A DNA stretch of 64,000 nucleotides from Bicyclus anynana (GCF_947172395.1 NC_069086.1:962501-1026500), one strand, 5' to 3'. Shown: positions 11,255 to 21,839, numbered from the stretch's first letter. The notes: generated by a model not told the origin, from the sequence alone. Numbers and translations are program-made.

Positions 11255-11387
11255 TAGCTGACTTCACTTCTCATCTCGCAACTTCAGTCCCGTCGTGACC
11301 ACGATCCATGCAACTGGGTCGAAATATCGACAATAAAAATCTCGTCGTTTTATCGTGGTATGTACCCGTTTAAATAACATTCATAAT
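11143..11387 (+). repeat. Right inverted terminal repeat of Penelope-like element
   Basis: Encodes the last residues and stop of the GIY-YIG frame, then non-coding sequence with CAACTGGGTCGAAATATCGA. The GAAA box followed by a short palindrome is reminiscent of the decayed hammerhead motifs reported in Penelope-like repeats, but the CUGANGA box is not intact here. Confidence 0.85.
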
Positions 11388-11399
11388 GAACAACCACGA

Positions 11400-11815
11400 A
11401 ATAAGTTTAAAATCATTAGTTTATATACCTAATTTTCTATACAAAACAAAAATTTAAGAAAATGAGTTTGCTTTTCCTGAGATTGAAAGCAAAATGTGAG
11501 CAAAACATATATTTTTCAAAAAAATAAACTATCGAGAAAAGTTTTACAAATTGTGTATTTTGTATAGTCATAACGAAGCTAACACTTTGAAATATCATTT
11601 ACCCAAATATCAGGCTCTTAACTTTTCCAGAATCTGAGATCCAGAAACATTTGTAAACACCAAATTACATATTGCACACTCTTAAGTATTGAAACCAATG
11701 TTGCCAGCGCTCGGGCAACTTAAATTCCCCAGTGCCTGAAGACGACTGTCGTCGAATAGTGTGTATTGCCAGTGACGTTCTACTGATCTGAGACTTGGTC
11801 GCTAGCCATAAAGGC
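11400..11815. other. Unassigned DNA
   Basis: AT-rich; no coding or repeat assignment possible by eye. Confidence 0.4.
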
Positions 11816-11819
11816 TCAG

Positions 11820-11964
11820 AGGAGCTCGGCGGACGTCGTACGAGCTATGCTCGTATCTTCGCGTGATTGAATGAGAAATGAGGAGATGCGGAGATGTATT
11901 AAAGTCATCGATGTAGCTAAACGAATCACAAAGCTGAAGAGGCAATGAACGGGGCACATTCACA
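11820..11964 (+). pseudogene. LINE endonuclease-RT fragment
   Basis: The reading frame near 11863-11964 gives SRD, stop, MRNEEMRRCIKVIDVAKRI and TKLKRQ, stop, TGHI. This matches the common RIRNEEIRRRT...TDIA.RI.KLKWQWAGHI segment of lepidopteran LINE polymerases, with two in-frame stops (one where Trp is expected). Decayed and non-functional. Confidence 0.65.
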
Positions 11965-12294
11965 CGTTCGTCCATCAATGGCTCTCTTACCGGCCGTTGC
12001 AGTAATGTACTATAGACGCAAAAGTATCTATTCAGGTCTCATTGATTGTTTGATTACCACACAACCACTACGTAAAAAATATAACAACGAAATTCCGCCG
12101 TCGCGAACACGCAATACGATCGTAAAGAATTTAGGGCTCCTGGAGCGTAGATTATAGTTTATTATGCCGAGACTTAAGCTAGGATATTCTTTATAAAATC
12201 TTAGATAATATAATATTATTCTTACGTACCTACGTGAGAGCAAATTCTTATACTTAGGCAGCAAGTAGATTCAACATTCCTACGGTCTGGATAT

Positions 12295-12410
12295 TATCAT
12301 CCTATTTTTTATTAATTCAGTTCACTTATTACTACCTAACTACAGGAGATGGTCATCATCATCCTATTTTTTTTAATTCAGTTCGCTTATTACTACCCAA
12401 CTTCAGGACA
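12295..12410. repeat. Imperfect tandem duplication, about 52 bp
   Basis: ATCATCCTATTTTTT, AATTCAGTTC and CTTATTACTACC occur in the same order at about 12295-12346 and 12357-12409, with point differences. A C-rich stretch (AAGCCCCCCCT) follows. Confidence 0.8.
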
Positions 12411-12554
12411 AGCCCCCCCTTATCAACGGGGAGGAGATTAATTAAAGCAATATTCACTGCACGTTGAGGTCATTGTTAGATTGTTAGATATTATGGACTG
12501 GACTAGATTATGCCTGATGAAAAGCAATAATAAGATCTAGGACAGTGTGCTTAA

Positions 12555-12689
12555 CTAGAAGGTGCCTATACACTCTCGCCTTAGTGTGCACAAATCATCT
12601 GTAACAGGATACACTGACACCGGAAAGGCATTCCACATCTTAGCAATTCTGATTAGAAACGTCGAAGCGAAACGTTTCGCGCGAGTCGA
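12555..12689 (-). pseudogene. LINE polymerase C-terminus
   Basis: The minus-strand frame reads STRAKRFASTFLIRIAKMWN, then AFPVSVYP and LCTLRRECIGTF with a TAG stop at 12555-12557. R...FL.R.A.MWN.LP.S.....L...R is the hallmark end of Jockey/CR1-like ORF2 proteins. Only about 44 residues remain. Confidence 0.65.
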
Positions 12690-12699
12690 CTAGATGTCT

Positions 12700-13860
12700 A
12701 CGTCTAGGTGCTAACTAATGTAAATGATTTATTGCATCAAACAAAAGAACACGTAGTATAACTCTCATTGCATATAAATTGTGTGAAAGCCCACCACGAG
12801 CCTGACGCAAATAGACCGTTCCACCGCACTCCGGATTGATATTCCCGATTCATAACTCATTCTGCATTGTTCTTTGACGAATTTGTTTTTTCGAGTACAT
12901 TTCGAACTACCCGCATTAATCCGCGCAATATCGTCGCAATAAATCGCCTTTATTACCCCTTTTTACCAGTTTGGCTGTGGTATTGCCGCCGATAGCATCT
13001 AGAATTTGCACTAAAATAGGTTCGACTTTCCATACGAATGTGGAACTATGTGGCGGCCCCGTTGCTTTGTCGTCCTGAAAATGTTTGATTTAGAATTATT
13101 TTGTTCGAAAACTACTGTGTATTCTATTGTATAGCTTTGTCATCGAATGTGAGCGGTAAAATGAGCTAATTTTCGTTAGTCTAACGGTTAGATGGTTTGA
13201 ATACGAATCATGAAGTATCGCGGTAGTAAACAACGCATTTTGTATTATTCAAAAATAATATGTCAGATAGACAGTCTTTATTAGTATCTATAAAATATAC
13301 ACAAACACACACACGCCAAATTTAAAACAGCTTTTTTTTATAAAAAAGAAAAAGCATGAACTTTCAATTTAAATGGATATAATTATATATTATAGATATG
13401 TTTAAGACAAAAAATTTTATCGTTTACACAATTTAGATACCATAATTATAACCAAGTGCTCTCTGACATCACGCAAAAACCATTTTCACTTTGGGGGAAA
13501 AGGTCTACAAAATTGAAATACTTAATTCTTGACGATTTCCGTAAGTTGTTTTATGTCATGTTGACGCAAATATTATTATTTACCTTTGTTATCAATCACA
13601 CGTGCAGACGCGTCGAAAGCCATCGTCATAATGCCGTTTTCGTCGATTTCAATATTTTATTACTACCCTACTTAGCTACGCAACTTTTGTAATGGGCTTG
13701 GAGCGCAGCCAGATCCTACCGTAGCCACACTCTCGCTTGCTCTTATCTTTATTTAACCAACTTGGTATGTTACAACTAATGTGGTAGATATAACAGTTAT
13801 TTAGCTTATTTGAACAAGCAAGCGTGTGGTGTTAAAATGTTTATTAAGTACGGGTATGTT
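12700..13860. other. Unassigned DNA with small microsatellite
   Basis: A short (CA)n run lies near 13300-13314. The open frame at 13456-13692 (78 aa) is unrecognised. No exon, RNA or named repeat is supported. Confidence 0.4.
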
Positions 13861-13868
13861 CTAAAAGC

Positions 13869-14180
13869 TGTGGTAGCCCAGTAGTTATGACCTCTGCCTC
13901 TGATTCTGGAGGGTGTGGGTTCGAATCCTGTCCAGGGCATGCACCTCCAGCTTTTCAGTTGTGTGTATTTTTAGAAATTAAATATCATGTATCTCAAACG
14001 GTGAAGGAAAACATCGTGAGGAAACCTGCCAGAGACCTACCAGAGAATTTCCCTAATCCTCTGCGTTTGTGAAGTCTGCCAATCCGCATTGGGCCAGCAT
14101 GGTGGACTATTGGCTTAACCCCACTCATTCTAAGAGGAGACTAAAGCTCAGCAGTGAGCCGAATATGGGTTGATAACGAC
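13869..14180 (+). repeat. SINE-A, full length
   Basis: The head carries an A-box-like TAGCCCAGTAG and a good B box (GGGTTCGAATCC). The body follows (TCAGTTGTGTGTATTT, AAACATCGTGAGGAAACCTG, AATCCGCATTGGGCCAGC) and it ends at GGGTTGATAACG. The ATG-initiated frame at 13887 is a shadow through the SINE. Confidence 0.85.
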
Positions 14181-14189
14181 ATGTTCTAA

Positions 14190-14450
14190 AACGTCGTTTA
14201 ACCACTGAGACGTCGTTGGGATAGTTTGTCCCGTTTCAAAATAATCGTCAGACGTCAGTGGGACCTAAATAACCCGATATTTTTTTTTCTATTTTGCAAA
14301 ATTGAACTTTAACGTGTAAGATTTACGGTTTCAATTTTAATGAGACTGATCAGCGATAAAATGACGCTAAGTAATTTATGAGGCTATTGCTTGAAACATT
14401 ATGATCGCCTTTGCGAGCTGCTGCTGCATTTTTGTGTTTTAAATACATCT
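14190..14450. other. Unassigned DNA
   Basis: Nothing recognisable. Confidence 0.35.
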
Positions 14451-14455
14451 CTAAT

Positions 14456-14670
14456 GGTTAAAAACATAAAATTCGTTCCACAGTCTGACAAAGCGTTTTA
14501 AGACAATGTGCACTGGTCACAAATTAGCAGTTAGCCTCTACGCTTACATATTTAAGATACTCTTGTGTAACATGTACATTAATTACAATTAAAAACATTC
14601 GTCCTTCAGTCTGATAAAGCGTCGAACGAGAATGTGTAGTGGCCACAAGGCAGCGATTCACCTCGCTCAT
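14456..14670. repeat. Diverged direct repeat pair
   Basis: TTAAAAACAT, ATTCGT, CAGTCTGA, AAAGCGT, AATGTG and GTCACAA/GCCACAA recur in order in 14456-14545 and 14585-14670. The unit is about 85-90 bp and clearly old. Confidence 0.5.
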
Positions 14671-14879
14671 ACTGCACTGCTCGTATCTCCGAGCGGTCAA
14701 ATCTTAAACAATAACAACCAATAAGAGAATGCAGTATTGTTTTAAATTGAATTTTTAAGCCTCGAGCCGGCCAACTGAGATAACTTCAAAGATTGACCCA
14801 ATACGTAAGATTTAAACCACGTATGAACCGTATGAACTAATAATTTAGATACACATTTTACATAAGATACTTATGTAAA

Positions 14880-15010
14880 GTTACAGCGCTGTGTCAATCT
14901 TCATATCCATAGAAACTTTGTTCTTAGTGACATTTTAATTTTGGCATCCTATAAACATAAAGTTCAAATTCGTGGTGTGTTATAGACGAGAAGTTCGTTG
15001 ACGAGTGTAA
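14880..15010. repeat. Dispersed repeat, copy 1 of 2
   Basis: Shares TTACAGCG, TGTGTCAAT/TGTGACATC, AACTTTGTTCTTAGTGACAT, GACGAG and AAATAGCGGAATTGCAC with 16200-16330. The two copies are about 1.3 kb apart in the same orientation. The family is not recognised. Confidence 0.5.
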
Positions 15011-15112
15011 AATAGCGGAATTGCACCCTAGTAGGCTCAGCATGCAACTAACGATATAATATCTCATGAAGAGAAATGTCGACCAATGACGGCGGTGTAG
15101 TCTCAGTACCTA

Positions 15113-15147
15113 CTATCTCTTTCGTCCCAACGCAACGAAAGAGATAG
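15113..15147. repeat. 13-bp perfect hairpin
   Basis: CTATCTCTTTCGT (15113-15125) and its exact complement ACGAAAGAGATAG (15135-15147) are separated by 9 bases. No promoter or terminator role can be assigned in this eukaryotic setting. Confidence 0.7.
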
Positions 15148-15159
15148 CGATATTTCCCG

Positions 15160-16195
15160 TTGCACTACTATTGATTGACATTCTTCTATTTCTCTGTACG
15201 AAATGTTATATCGATGGTCACATGTTAGGTGTATGGACTACTTAATTGAAATGCAATACGCCGCTATTTATATTGAGTTGTTATGGAGGAAATGTGCTTA
15301 AGCACATAAGTCATCAAATATATTGTTAGCATGTTGAAATAATATTTTCTCGAAAAGTCCGTATCACATCACAATGAATGCCTCGGCATTCGGCGTCCAA
15401 TAATAATTGTATTATCTCGCATGTGCAAAGACAATAAATCGATTAACTCGATTAATTTTCGCTTAATGTTTATTCAATCGGGTGATAGCCGTAAAATTGA
15501 GTTCGTACATTTCAACCGAATATATCTTATCTGCTTAAATTATTTTTAAACCAACTGACAAATGTCTCTCAACGTCTTAATAATATTAAATTTTTTGCTA
15601 ATACAAAATGAAAACTTAATAATTTAAAACTTAACTTGAAAATGAATATTGTATTATTCAAAAGAGTGTCAAGTTTATCTATTATTTTTATTAATAAACT
15701 TAAAAAAAAACAATATTCAAAGACTTAAAATATTGTTTTTTAAGTTTATGGTTAGTAAAATAATAGGTAAACCGTTTGCAATAAGACAAACTCACTAAAA
15801 TCATTAGAAAACATTAAAATTTAAAATATAAAATAGGTACGTATGTTTGTACTCGTAATCTTATATCATTACGATCTCGCACTCAAGTATTCTCCAAGAT
15901 TCATTACAATAGATAAAAGCGCTTAAAGCGATAAATACTGACAGGTACAAATCGAAACCACAAATATCGTCCAGGAAGCGATGGCGATAAATTCGCTGCA
16001 AGGGAATAAAACCTTCGCCTCGTTCCGTTGCCAGGCATTATGATCTATGCGTGTTCTACATTGATCCTTTTGTAGTTTGCTATTTAAACATTAAAAAGTA
16101 TAAATGGGTAGCTTTATTATGTTTTTTTTTTACGTGAATACGTCTATAAATTGGTGTAATTTCAAAAAATGTTACAGAATCAGCCCTTACATTCT
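15160..16195. other. Unassigned AT-rich DNA
   Basis: No gene or named repeat. Contains AAACAATATTC and its near complement around 15708 and 15733, a small AT hairpin. Confidence 0.35.
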
Positions 16196-16199
16196 GAAA

Positions 16200-16330
16200 A
16201 ATTACAGCGATGTGACATCGCTTATTTCCTCGACAACTTTGTTTTTAGTGACATCACATAGGAAAAAGTCCGAATTCGAATATTTTTTTTTTTTTTGCTT
16301 ATCGACGAGTAAAAAATAGCGGAATCACAC
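16200..16330. repeat. Dispersed repeat, copy 2 of 2
   Basis: Same word order as 14880-15010 (GTGACATCGC, AACTTTGTTTTTAGTGACAT, GACGAG, AATAGCGGAATCACAC), interrupted by a T-run at about 16283-16296. Confidence 0.5.
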
Positions 16331-16339
16331 GTCAGTTCG

Positions 16340-17030
16340 GTTTTGAAGCTATGTAAGTATCATCTCCATTCAAAATTTAATTACACCATTTGTTAGGCAG
16401 TATAGAATGATCAAAGAACTTAATACATTGCGTATTTTTTTTTCTTTTCTTTTACGGTTTTCAATTTTAATACTTTATTCGCTTATTCAAGATAATTTTG
16501 AATGTATCGTTAAGTTATGTTGTGATTCAATAACCCAAATTTTTCCACACACCGATTTCCAACTATCACTGTAACAAAAAAAATAATAATTAGTAATGAA
16601 ATAAATCCTTTCCAGAGCCTATTTTCTACACCATATTTTGTTGTTAAGATGATTAAGATAAATAAGAGAAACATCCCTCCTCGTACCTTACGATAAAAGT
16701 ATCGGTTAACGTGTTAGTATTTAATTTAATTCAGTCATAAATAGTCATTGATAATTCAACGACCTCTTGGGAGCCTTAGAGCTTTCCGTAGCTTTTCTTT
16801 CCAACTTCCTTTTGTTCTATTCAGGGTATTCGGGTCACTTTAGGATTTATTTCTCCCAAATTAGTCCGCTTGGAGCAAAAATGTACCACCAAGCGATTCA
16901 GCGTTCCAAATACCAAGTATTGTTGGATTTATAGTGATCAGGTTTTATGATGAAAATAGTACTGTAGAGCTTATTTTTATTTTACTATGCACTATTTTTA
17001 TTTGCATTAAAAGGGTAGGTATGGTAGCCG
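16340..17030. other. Unassigned DNA
   Basis: No coding or repeat feature could be supported. Confidence 0.35.
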
Positions 17031-17037
17031 GTTAAAA

Positions 17038-17125
17038 TTATTAATACCACGGTATAATACCTAGGTAGGTATAGGTATAATACCTAGGTATAGTTATTAT
17101 ATAGGTATAATACCTAGGTAGGCGA
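17038..17125. repeat. Palindromic TACCTAGGTA cluster
   Basis: AATACCTAGGTA occurs three times and GGTATAATACC occurs repeatedly within 88 bp. Each unit is itself a palindrome around CCTAGG, so the cluster could fold into alternative hairpins. Confidence 0.8.
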
Positions 17126-17129
17126 CTAT

Positions 17130-18705
17130 ACCACGCATAGCCATACTCACGGTATAGCCGATAAGTAATGCTATTCGTTTTAAGCATCCTAAAACTCATT
17201 GATTCTCAAAGTGGTCCAGGTAATAATATTGCGTGGCTTTATAAGCGAGATAGCAAAGGGGATGTTTTGTAAAATAAGTGAGAATTCGTTTCGAAAATGA
17301 AAAAGAAAAATTGGACGTTTAGGGAGAAATATAGTACCGGGTGTCCACGGTAGCCAACAAAATTTATGTCGTTGAGAAAAAAAGTTTGGGAACCTCTGTA
17401 TAACTCTACTTTATTTACAAAACACCTACCTATTCAAGAATGATTTAAGATATAAAACATCCTATAAGTGGATTTCACACGCATCCCCGATTCCACATAA
17501 AAACTTTATAGATCCCTAAAAAGCCTTTGTATCCCAAATTTACAATTCCAAATTCAATTTGGAGGCTCTCTTCAAAAAGGAAGTAAAACCGAATCCGCAA
17601 AAGTGTTAAAAGCGAGCTACCCAGCGAAACGGAAGAACGCAAAATAAACTACAACACTGATTACGAACAGTTGCCCTTATTACGATTGAAGAGCTCGCTA
17701 ACGTTTATCGTCATCGAATGCAGAACGAGATTTTTTTTTTTATTTAGTTCAAAAAATATACGGTCAAATTGAGAAAGCTTCTCCTTTTTGGAAGTCAGTT
17801 AATTAAAAAGTTGCCTCGACTACTTGGCAAGTCAAGACCCAAAACTAGTATAACCATCAGAGCACCACTATGTCATGTTTGGAGCGAGCTTGAAAAGGTT
17901 CCAGCTCAGATTTGCGCTGCATGTACTAAACAAATATTGGTGGTACAGCGCTGATTTTCAGCTGATACTTTGAACCATATGACACCTCAGTTCAATTCAA
18001 AGCAAACCAAACAGAAAGGTATATTGTTGTTAGTAGTCTATGCGCTTGTTTAATAATGTATAGTATAATAAATAAATTAATACAATTAATATTACCCCCG
18101 ACCGGTGTTGGTTATGAATGATATGAATTAATATTATTCTTATTGTTATATTTACGTACATAATTATATTCTACCGTACCGTCAAAAATATTCAGTAGAG
18201 TAAGACGAGATATGTGTCAATCTATTAAATATTTTACATTCTGATATAATCATTAAAGAGTTCGTAATAACCTAATTTACTATTTGATAAGAAAGTTCAT
18301 CAGTTGTGCTTATGACATACGTACAACTATGGAATTTAGATTATCATGAATAATTTTGGTGGTAGAAGGTAACTAAAATAGATAATTTAACACTTTCAAT
18401 TTAAAATTAAACTTACTTTTTTTATAATAATAATAGAAGGCTTAGATTTCTTAAATATAAAACCATCGAAGATTACTAAAAATTTCGTACTAAGGTAACA
18501 AAATAGCTATTCTGTTTTCTGACGGCAGAGCCACAGAAAAGATATCTTTACTGTGGCAGAGCCAATAATGGTTTGAGTTCTAGGAATCTATTCTAATAAA
18601 CGCAATTTAAAAAAGTCTAATAGACTTTATTAAAAGCTCACAAAAAACTCGGTAGCTGGAAATTTATTTGGGTTATTTAGCATTCTTTTTTATATCAGTA
18701 ACATG
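17130..18705. other. Unassigned DNA
   Basis: Mainly AT-rich sequence. The open frame at 17769-17954 (61 aa) is unrecognised and has no homology that I can name. Confidence 0.4.
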
Positions 18706-18724
18706 AAGAGCCATGGTAGCCCAG

Positions 18725-19030
18725 TGAAGAGCCGTGATAGACCAGTGGATATGACCTCTGCCTCCGATTCCGGAGGGTGTGGGTTCGAGTCCAGTCCGGG
18801 GCATGCACCTCTAACTTTTCAGTTGTGTGCATTTTAAGAAATTAAATATCACGTGTCTGCACGAAACCTGCATACCAGAGTATTTTCTTAATTCTCTACG
18901 TGTGTGAAGTATGCCAATCTGAATTGGGCCAGCGTGGTGGACTATTGGCCTAACCCCACTCATTCTGAGAGGAGACTTGACCGCAGCAGTGAGCCAAATA
19001 TGGGTTGACAATGATGATGATGATGAATAA
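18725..19030 (+). repeat. SINE-A, full length
   Basis: The head contains GAGCCGTGATAGACCAGTGG (A box), then GGAGGGTGTGGGTTCGAGTC (B box), the standard body, and a (GAT)n end near 19010-19026. A partial head copy (GAGCCATGGTAGCCCAGTG) precedes it at about 18708, so the head is duplicated. Confidence 0.85.
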
Positions 19031-19431
19031 TGCTGGACAAACAAAGATCATCTTCCATTTCCTAAAGTCGGACAGAGCTAGTACGGCTGGTACCTTAAGG
19101 TAGCCCTTGCGTATTGAACTTTGAGACAGCAACGGCCAGACCTGCCTCTTTTAATAAAAGCCGAAACTTTGCCAGCTCTAGTCCCTAATATCTTGCTATT
19201 ATGGAGTTGGAATCGTGCATGGTGCTTCCAGAGACGAGACTTTTAACTGTTCAAGTAAAAGTACCTATACTTTATTTATGTATATTTTTTCAACATAATA
19301 TGAGAAATCATATCTTTCAAACACTAGACTCTTAATTATATAATGATTTATTTATTTTGCTATCATCCGCGAAAATTCGGCGAACCCATGCGACAACGTC
19401 ACCCAGGTCCGACAAAATACTCTCTACGTAC

Positions 19432-19460
19432 GTTTCACCCCGAAACCGGAGCATCCTCAG
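19432..19460 (-). ncRNA. Hammerhead-like motif, copy 1
   Basis: On the minus strand CTGAGGA is followed by GCTCCGG, a loop, CGGGGT and GAAAC. These are the two conserved hammerhead boxes around a 5-7 bp stem II containing G-U pairs. One extra base after CTGAGGA breaks ideal register, so catalytic activity is doubtful. Confidence 0.35.
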
Positions 19461-19794
19461 GAGATGTTGACTCTACAACGTGCAATTGCAAAGTTTTTAT
19501 TGCACGTTGTAGAGTCAACATCTCCTGGGACCTGGGTGACGTTGTCGCATGGGTTCGCCGAATTTTCGCGGATGATAGCAAAATAAATAAATCATTATAT
19601 AATCATGATGAACTTCCGCAAAGTAACGCCTGCTTCTATCCAATATTTACTAGACTCTTAGTTTCGCTAGAAAACCTTTTAGTTTGATTTTAATAAGGGT
19701 ACCTAGAACGCACGTGCGCCACCGAAGATTATTTCGTATAAGTGGGTTGAACGCCTTGGTTTTTGACTTGGCTTTATAAGAAAAATTCGTTTCA

Positions 19795-19925
19795 GTGCCA
19801 AACTTATCAGGTCAGGATAAGTCGTGGTTCGATGCCCGCTTGCTGGACTACCCATTTTACACAACCATTTCCAACTAGTTGGAGGGGATGGGAATTTTAG
19901 TCATATTTAAAAGAGAGAAGGCAAA
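19795..19925 (+). repeat. SINE-D copy
   Basis: Has a B-box GTGGTTCGATGCCCGC, then GCTGGACTACCCATTTTACA and the end words CCAACTAGTTGGAGGGGATG and TTTTAGTCATATTTAAAAG. It lies in the spacer of the foldback composite. Confidence 0.6.
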
Positions 19926-20315
19926 TACTAATTTTATAAAATGTGAAATCTGATATTTTATTGTTGAAAGGCAGGCAAGCAAAATTAATAAAGGCCAGAT
20001 CAAGAGTAACCTAAACCGACGATATTGTATGAAAGAAGCAAGATACGGAAGAACTAAGGGAGATATTAATATGCAAAGATCGACAAGTGTAAGGTCGTGG
20101 TCTCTTCCTACCCCTTCGGAAATTAAGCATGATAGAATTATATGATGTATGAATAAATTGTAAAATTATATATTGGATAGAAGCAGGCGTTACTTTGCAG
20201 AAGTTCATCATGATTATATAATGATTTATTTATATTGCTATCATCCGCGAAAAATCGACGAACCCATGCGACAACGTCACCCAGGTCCGACAAAATACTC
20301 TCTACGTACGTTTTA

Positions 20316-20346
20316 CAATTGCAAAGTCAAAAAGACTTTGCAATTG
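20316..20346. repeat. 13-bp hairpin at centre of second palindrome
   Basis: CAATTGCAAAGTC and GACTTTGCAATTG are perfect complements around AAAAA. It marks the turn-round point of the second foldback unit and suggests a template switch or hairpin repair event. Confidence 0.8.
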
Positions 20347-20368
20347 CAGGTTGTAGAGTCAACATCTC

Positions 20369-20397
20369 CTGAGGATGCTCCGGTTTCGGGGTGAAAC
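20369..20397 (+). ncRNA. Hammerhead-like motif, copy 2
   Basis: CTGAGGA (20369-20375), stem GCTCC/GGGGT with a GGTTTC loop, then GAAAC (20393-20397) followed by GTACGTAGAG. It is the same motif as the copy at 19432, in the opposite orientation. Confidence 0.35.
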
Positions 20398-20494
20398 GTA
20401 CGTAGAGAGTATTTTGTCGGACCTGGGTGACGTTGCCGCATGGGTTCGTCGACTTTTCGCGGATGATAGCAAAATAAATAAATCTATATCTATA

Positions 20495-21270
20495 TCTATA
20501 CTAATATTATAAAGAGGTAAAGTTTGTAAGTTTGTCACATTTTTTAAATGGGGTAATCTTTGGAACTACTGGTCCGATTTCAAAAATTCTTTCACCAGTA
20601 GAATGCTACATTATCGGGGAGTGCTATAGGCTATATTTTATATTAGTATGTTATATATTTGCCGAGTTAACACAGTTTTTGTCATACAGGTCGGACCGAA
20701 AATCCTCTTAAGCAGACTTATTCGCATGCGCTGCCTTAACCATTGTGTAAAATTGAAATTAATGTATGGAGGCTTTATGTATCTTTAAAAGTTCTACAAA
20801 AAAGTCCGCGACACCATATATCTATCTTCTATATATTTGCAGATATAGTACCTTTTGTGTTTTAAAAATTATAAATTTTATATACTTAGGTTTGCGTCAT
20901 TATTTATGCTACTTTACTTAAATCCTTATCAAAATAAATTATTTAATGATCCCAAGGATATTATGGAGATAAGATTTGCCCTTTACAGTATGTTAATTAG
21001 TTAAATAGTTTCGGAGATAATACAAAATTTCTAAAAGACGCAGAAATTCCGCTACATGACGCCCCGCGCTTTCAATTACGTAGTTCCCGTTCCTGTGTGA
21101 ATATGGGAATCAAACATAGCCTATGACACTCGCAAATAACGTAGCTTTCTATTGGTAAAACAATCTTTCAAATCGGTCCAGTAGATCCAAAGATTATAAT
21201 TTTAGCATAGAAGTCTCTATTTTCCTTTGTCATCGCGCCACGCTCACAGGGCTGAACCGATTTTGTTAAG
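20495..21270 (+). mobile_element. Long non-autonomous Helitron, left part
   Basis: Starts TCTATACTAATATTATAAAG and continues with AGGTAAAGTTTGTAAGTTTG, GGGGTAATCTTTGGAACTAC and a body almost collinear with the reverse complement of 45190-46000. The shared body includes AAAAAAGTCCGCGACACCAT and TATCTATCTTCTATATAT. It leads into the GGGTAG array. No Rep/helicase is encoded. Confidence 0.8.
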
Positions 21271-21272
21271 GG

Positions 21273-21506
21273 TAGGGGTAAGGTAGGGAAGGTATAGGGT
21301 AGGGTAGGGTACAGGTAGGGTAGGGGTTGTGTAAGGGTGGGGTAGGGGTAAAGGTAGGGTAGGGGTAGGGTGGGGTAGGGCAGGGTAGGGGAGTGCATGC
21401 CTAGGTTAGGGGTAGGGTAGGGGTAGGGAAAGGGAAGATTACGGGTAGGGTAGGGGTAGGATACAGTTAGGGTACGGGTAGGGTAGGAGTAGGGTAGAGG
21501 TAGGAG
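21273..21506 (+). repeat. GGGTAG/GGGGTAG minisatellite
   Basis: An irregular array of GGGTA and GGGGTAG units, the same as in the related Helitrons at 44788-45186 and 61115-61165. It is not the insect telomere repeat (TTAGG). The minus-strand open frame of Tyr-Pro-Thr-Leu repeats here is an artefact of the array. Confidence 0.95.
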
Positions 21507-21835
21507 ATCGATACTGAAGCCTATTTTCTATTTTATGTCTGTCTGTTTGCCTTTTTTTTGACCGGGCATCACGCTGAAACTACAGAATGAATTCAAATGA
21601 TAAGACGATTTGAGACCATAATACGTAGCAGGATAATAGGATACTTTTTGTCGCGAAAACAAAATCAGAAATGGGTGAAGTAGGGGTAGAAAGTTTGTAC
21701 GGAAAGTCCTTAATTTTTCTAGGTAAATTTGTAAATGTAAAATGATAAGTGGACTATTTATTAGGTATAAGTTATAAAACTTGCAAAATAGAATGTGAAA
21801 TAGGGGTTGAAAGTTGACATTATATAATTGTAAAA
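21507..21835 (+). repeat. Helitron-like internal sequence
   Basis: ATCGATACTGAAGCC, GTCTGTCTGTTTGCC, GGATACTTTTTGTCGCGAAA and AAAGTCCTTAATTTTTCTAG are words usual in larger lepidopteran Helitrons. ATCGATACTGA also recurs at about 61061, just before that array. The terminal hairpin was not found, so the end is uncertain. Confidence 0.45.
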
Positions 21836-21839
21836 TTAT

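Larger units (their letters stand above)
10482..11387 (+). mobile_element. Penelope-like element fragment with inverted repeats
   Basis: Two 245-bp arms, 10482-10726 and 11143-11387, are inverted copies of each other with only a few mismatches seen by eye. They flank a 416-bp centre that codes for a GIY-YIG domain. Penelope-like retroelements combine RT with GIY-YIG and are known for terminal repeats in direct or inverted orientation. This copy is 5'-truncated: the RT is gone. The near-identity of the arms suggests a fairly recent insertion or copying event. Confidence 0.8.
19335..20484. mobile_element. Foldback composite with hammerhead-like boxes (Penelope-like?)
   Basis: Two palindromic units, 19335-19603 and 20223-20484, share the same arms (TTGCTATCATCCGCGAAAA, AACCCATGCGACAACGTCAC, ATACTCTCTACGTACGTTT). 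They are joined through another inverted repeat, 19592-19646 against 20170-20230. Each unit has lost a different piece from one arm: unit 1 lacks about 50 bp in its right arm, and unit 2 lacks part of its left arm. A box order CTGAGGA, short stem, GAAAC is present in each unit, on opposite strands. Such boxes and inverted terminal repeats are known from Penelope-like elements, but no coding remnant is visible, so the class is an inference. Confidence 0.6.

Noticed and set aside
11079..11267. Minus-strand frame rich in Phe opposite the GIY-YIG fragment
   Set aside because: It is the antisense of the basic C-terminal tail and lies in the inverted repeat.
21168..21398. Telomeric sequence or telomere-derived site
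   Set aside because: The repeat is GGGTAG/GGGGTAG, not TTAGG, and it occurs at the same place within each Helitron copy.
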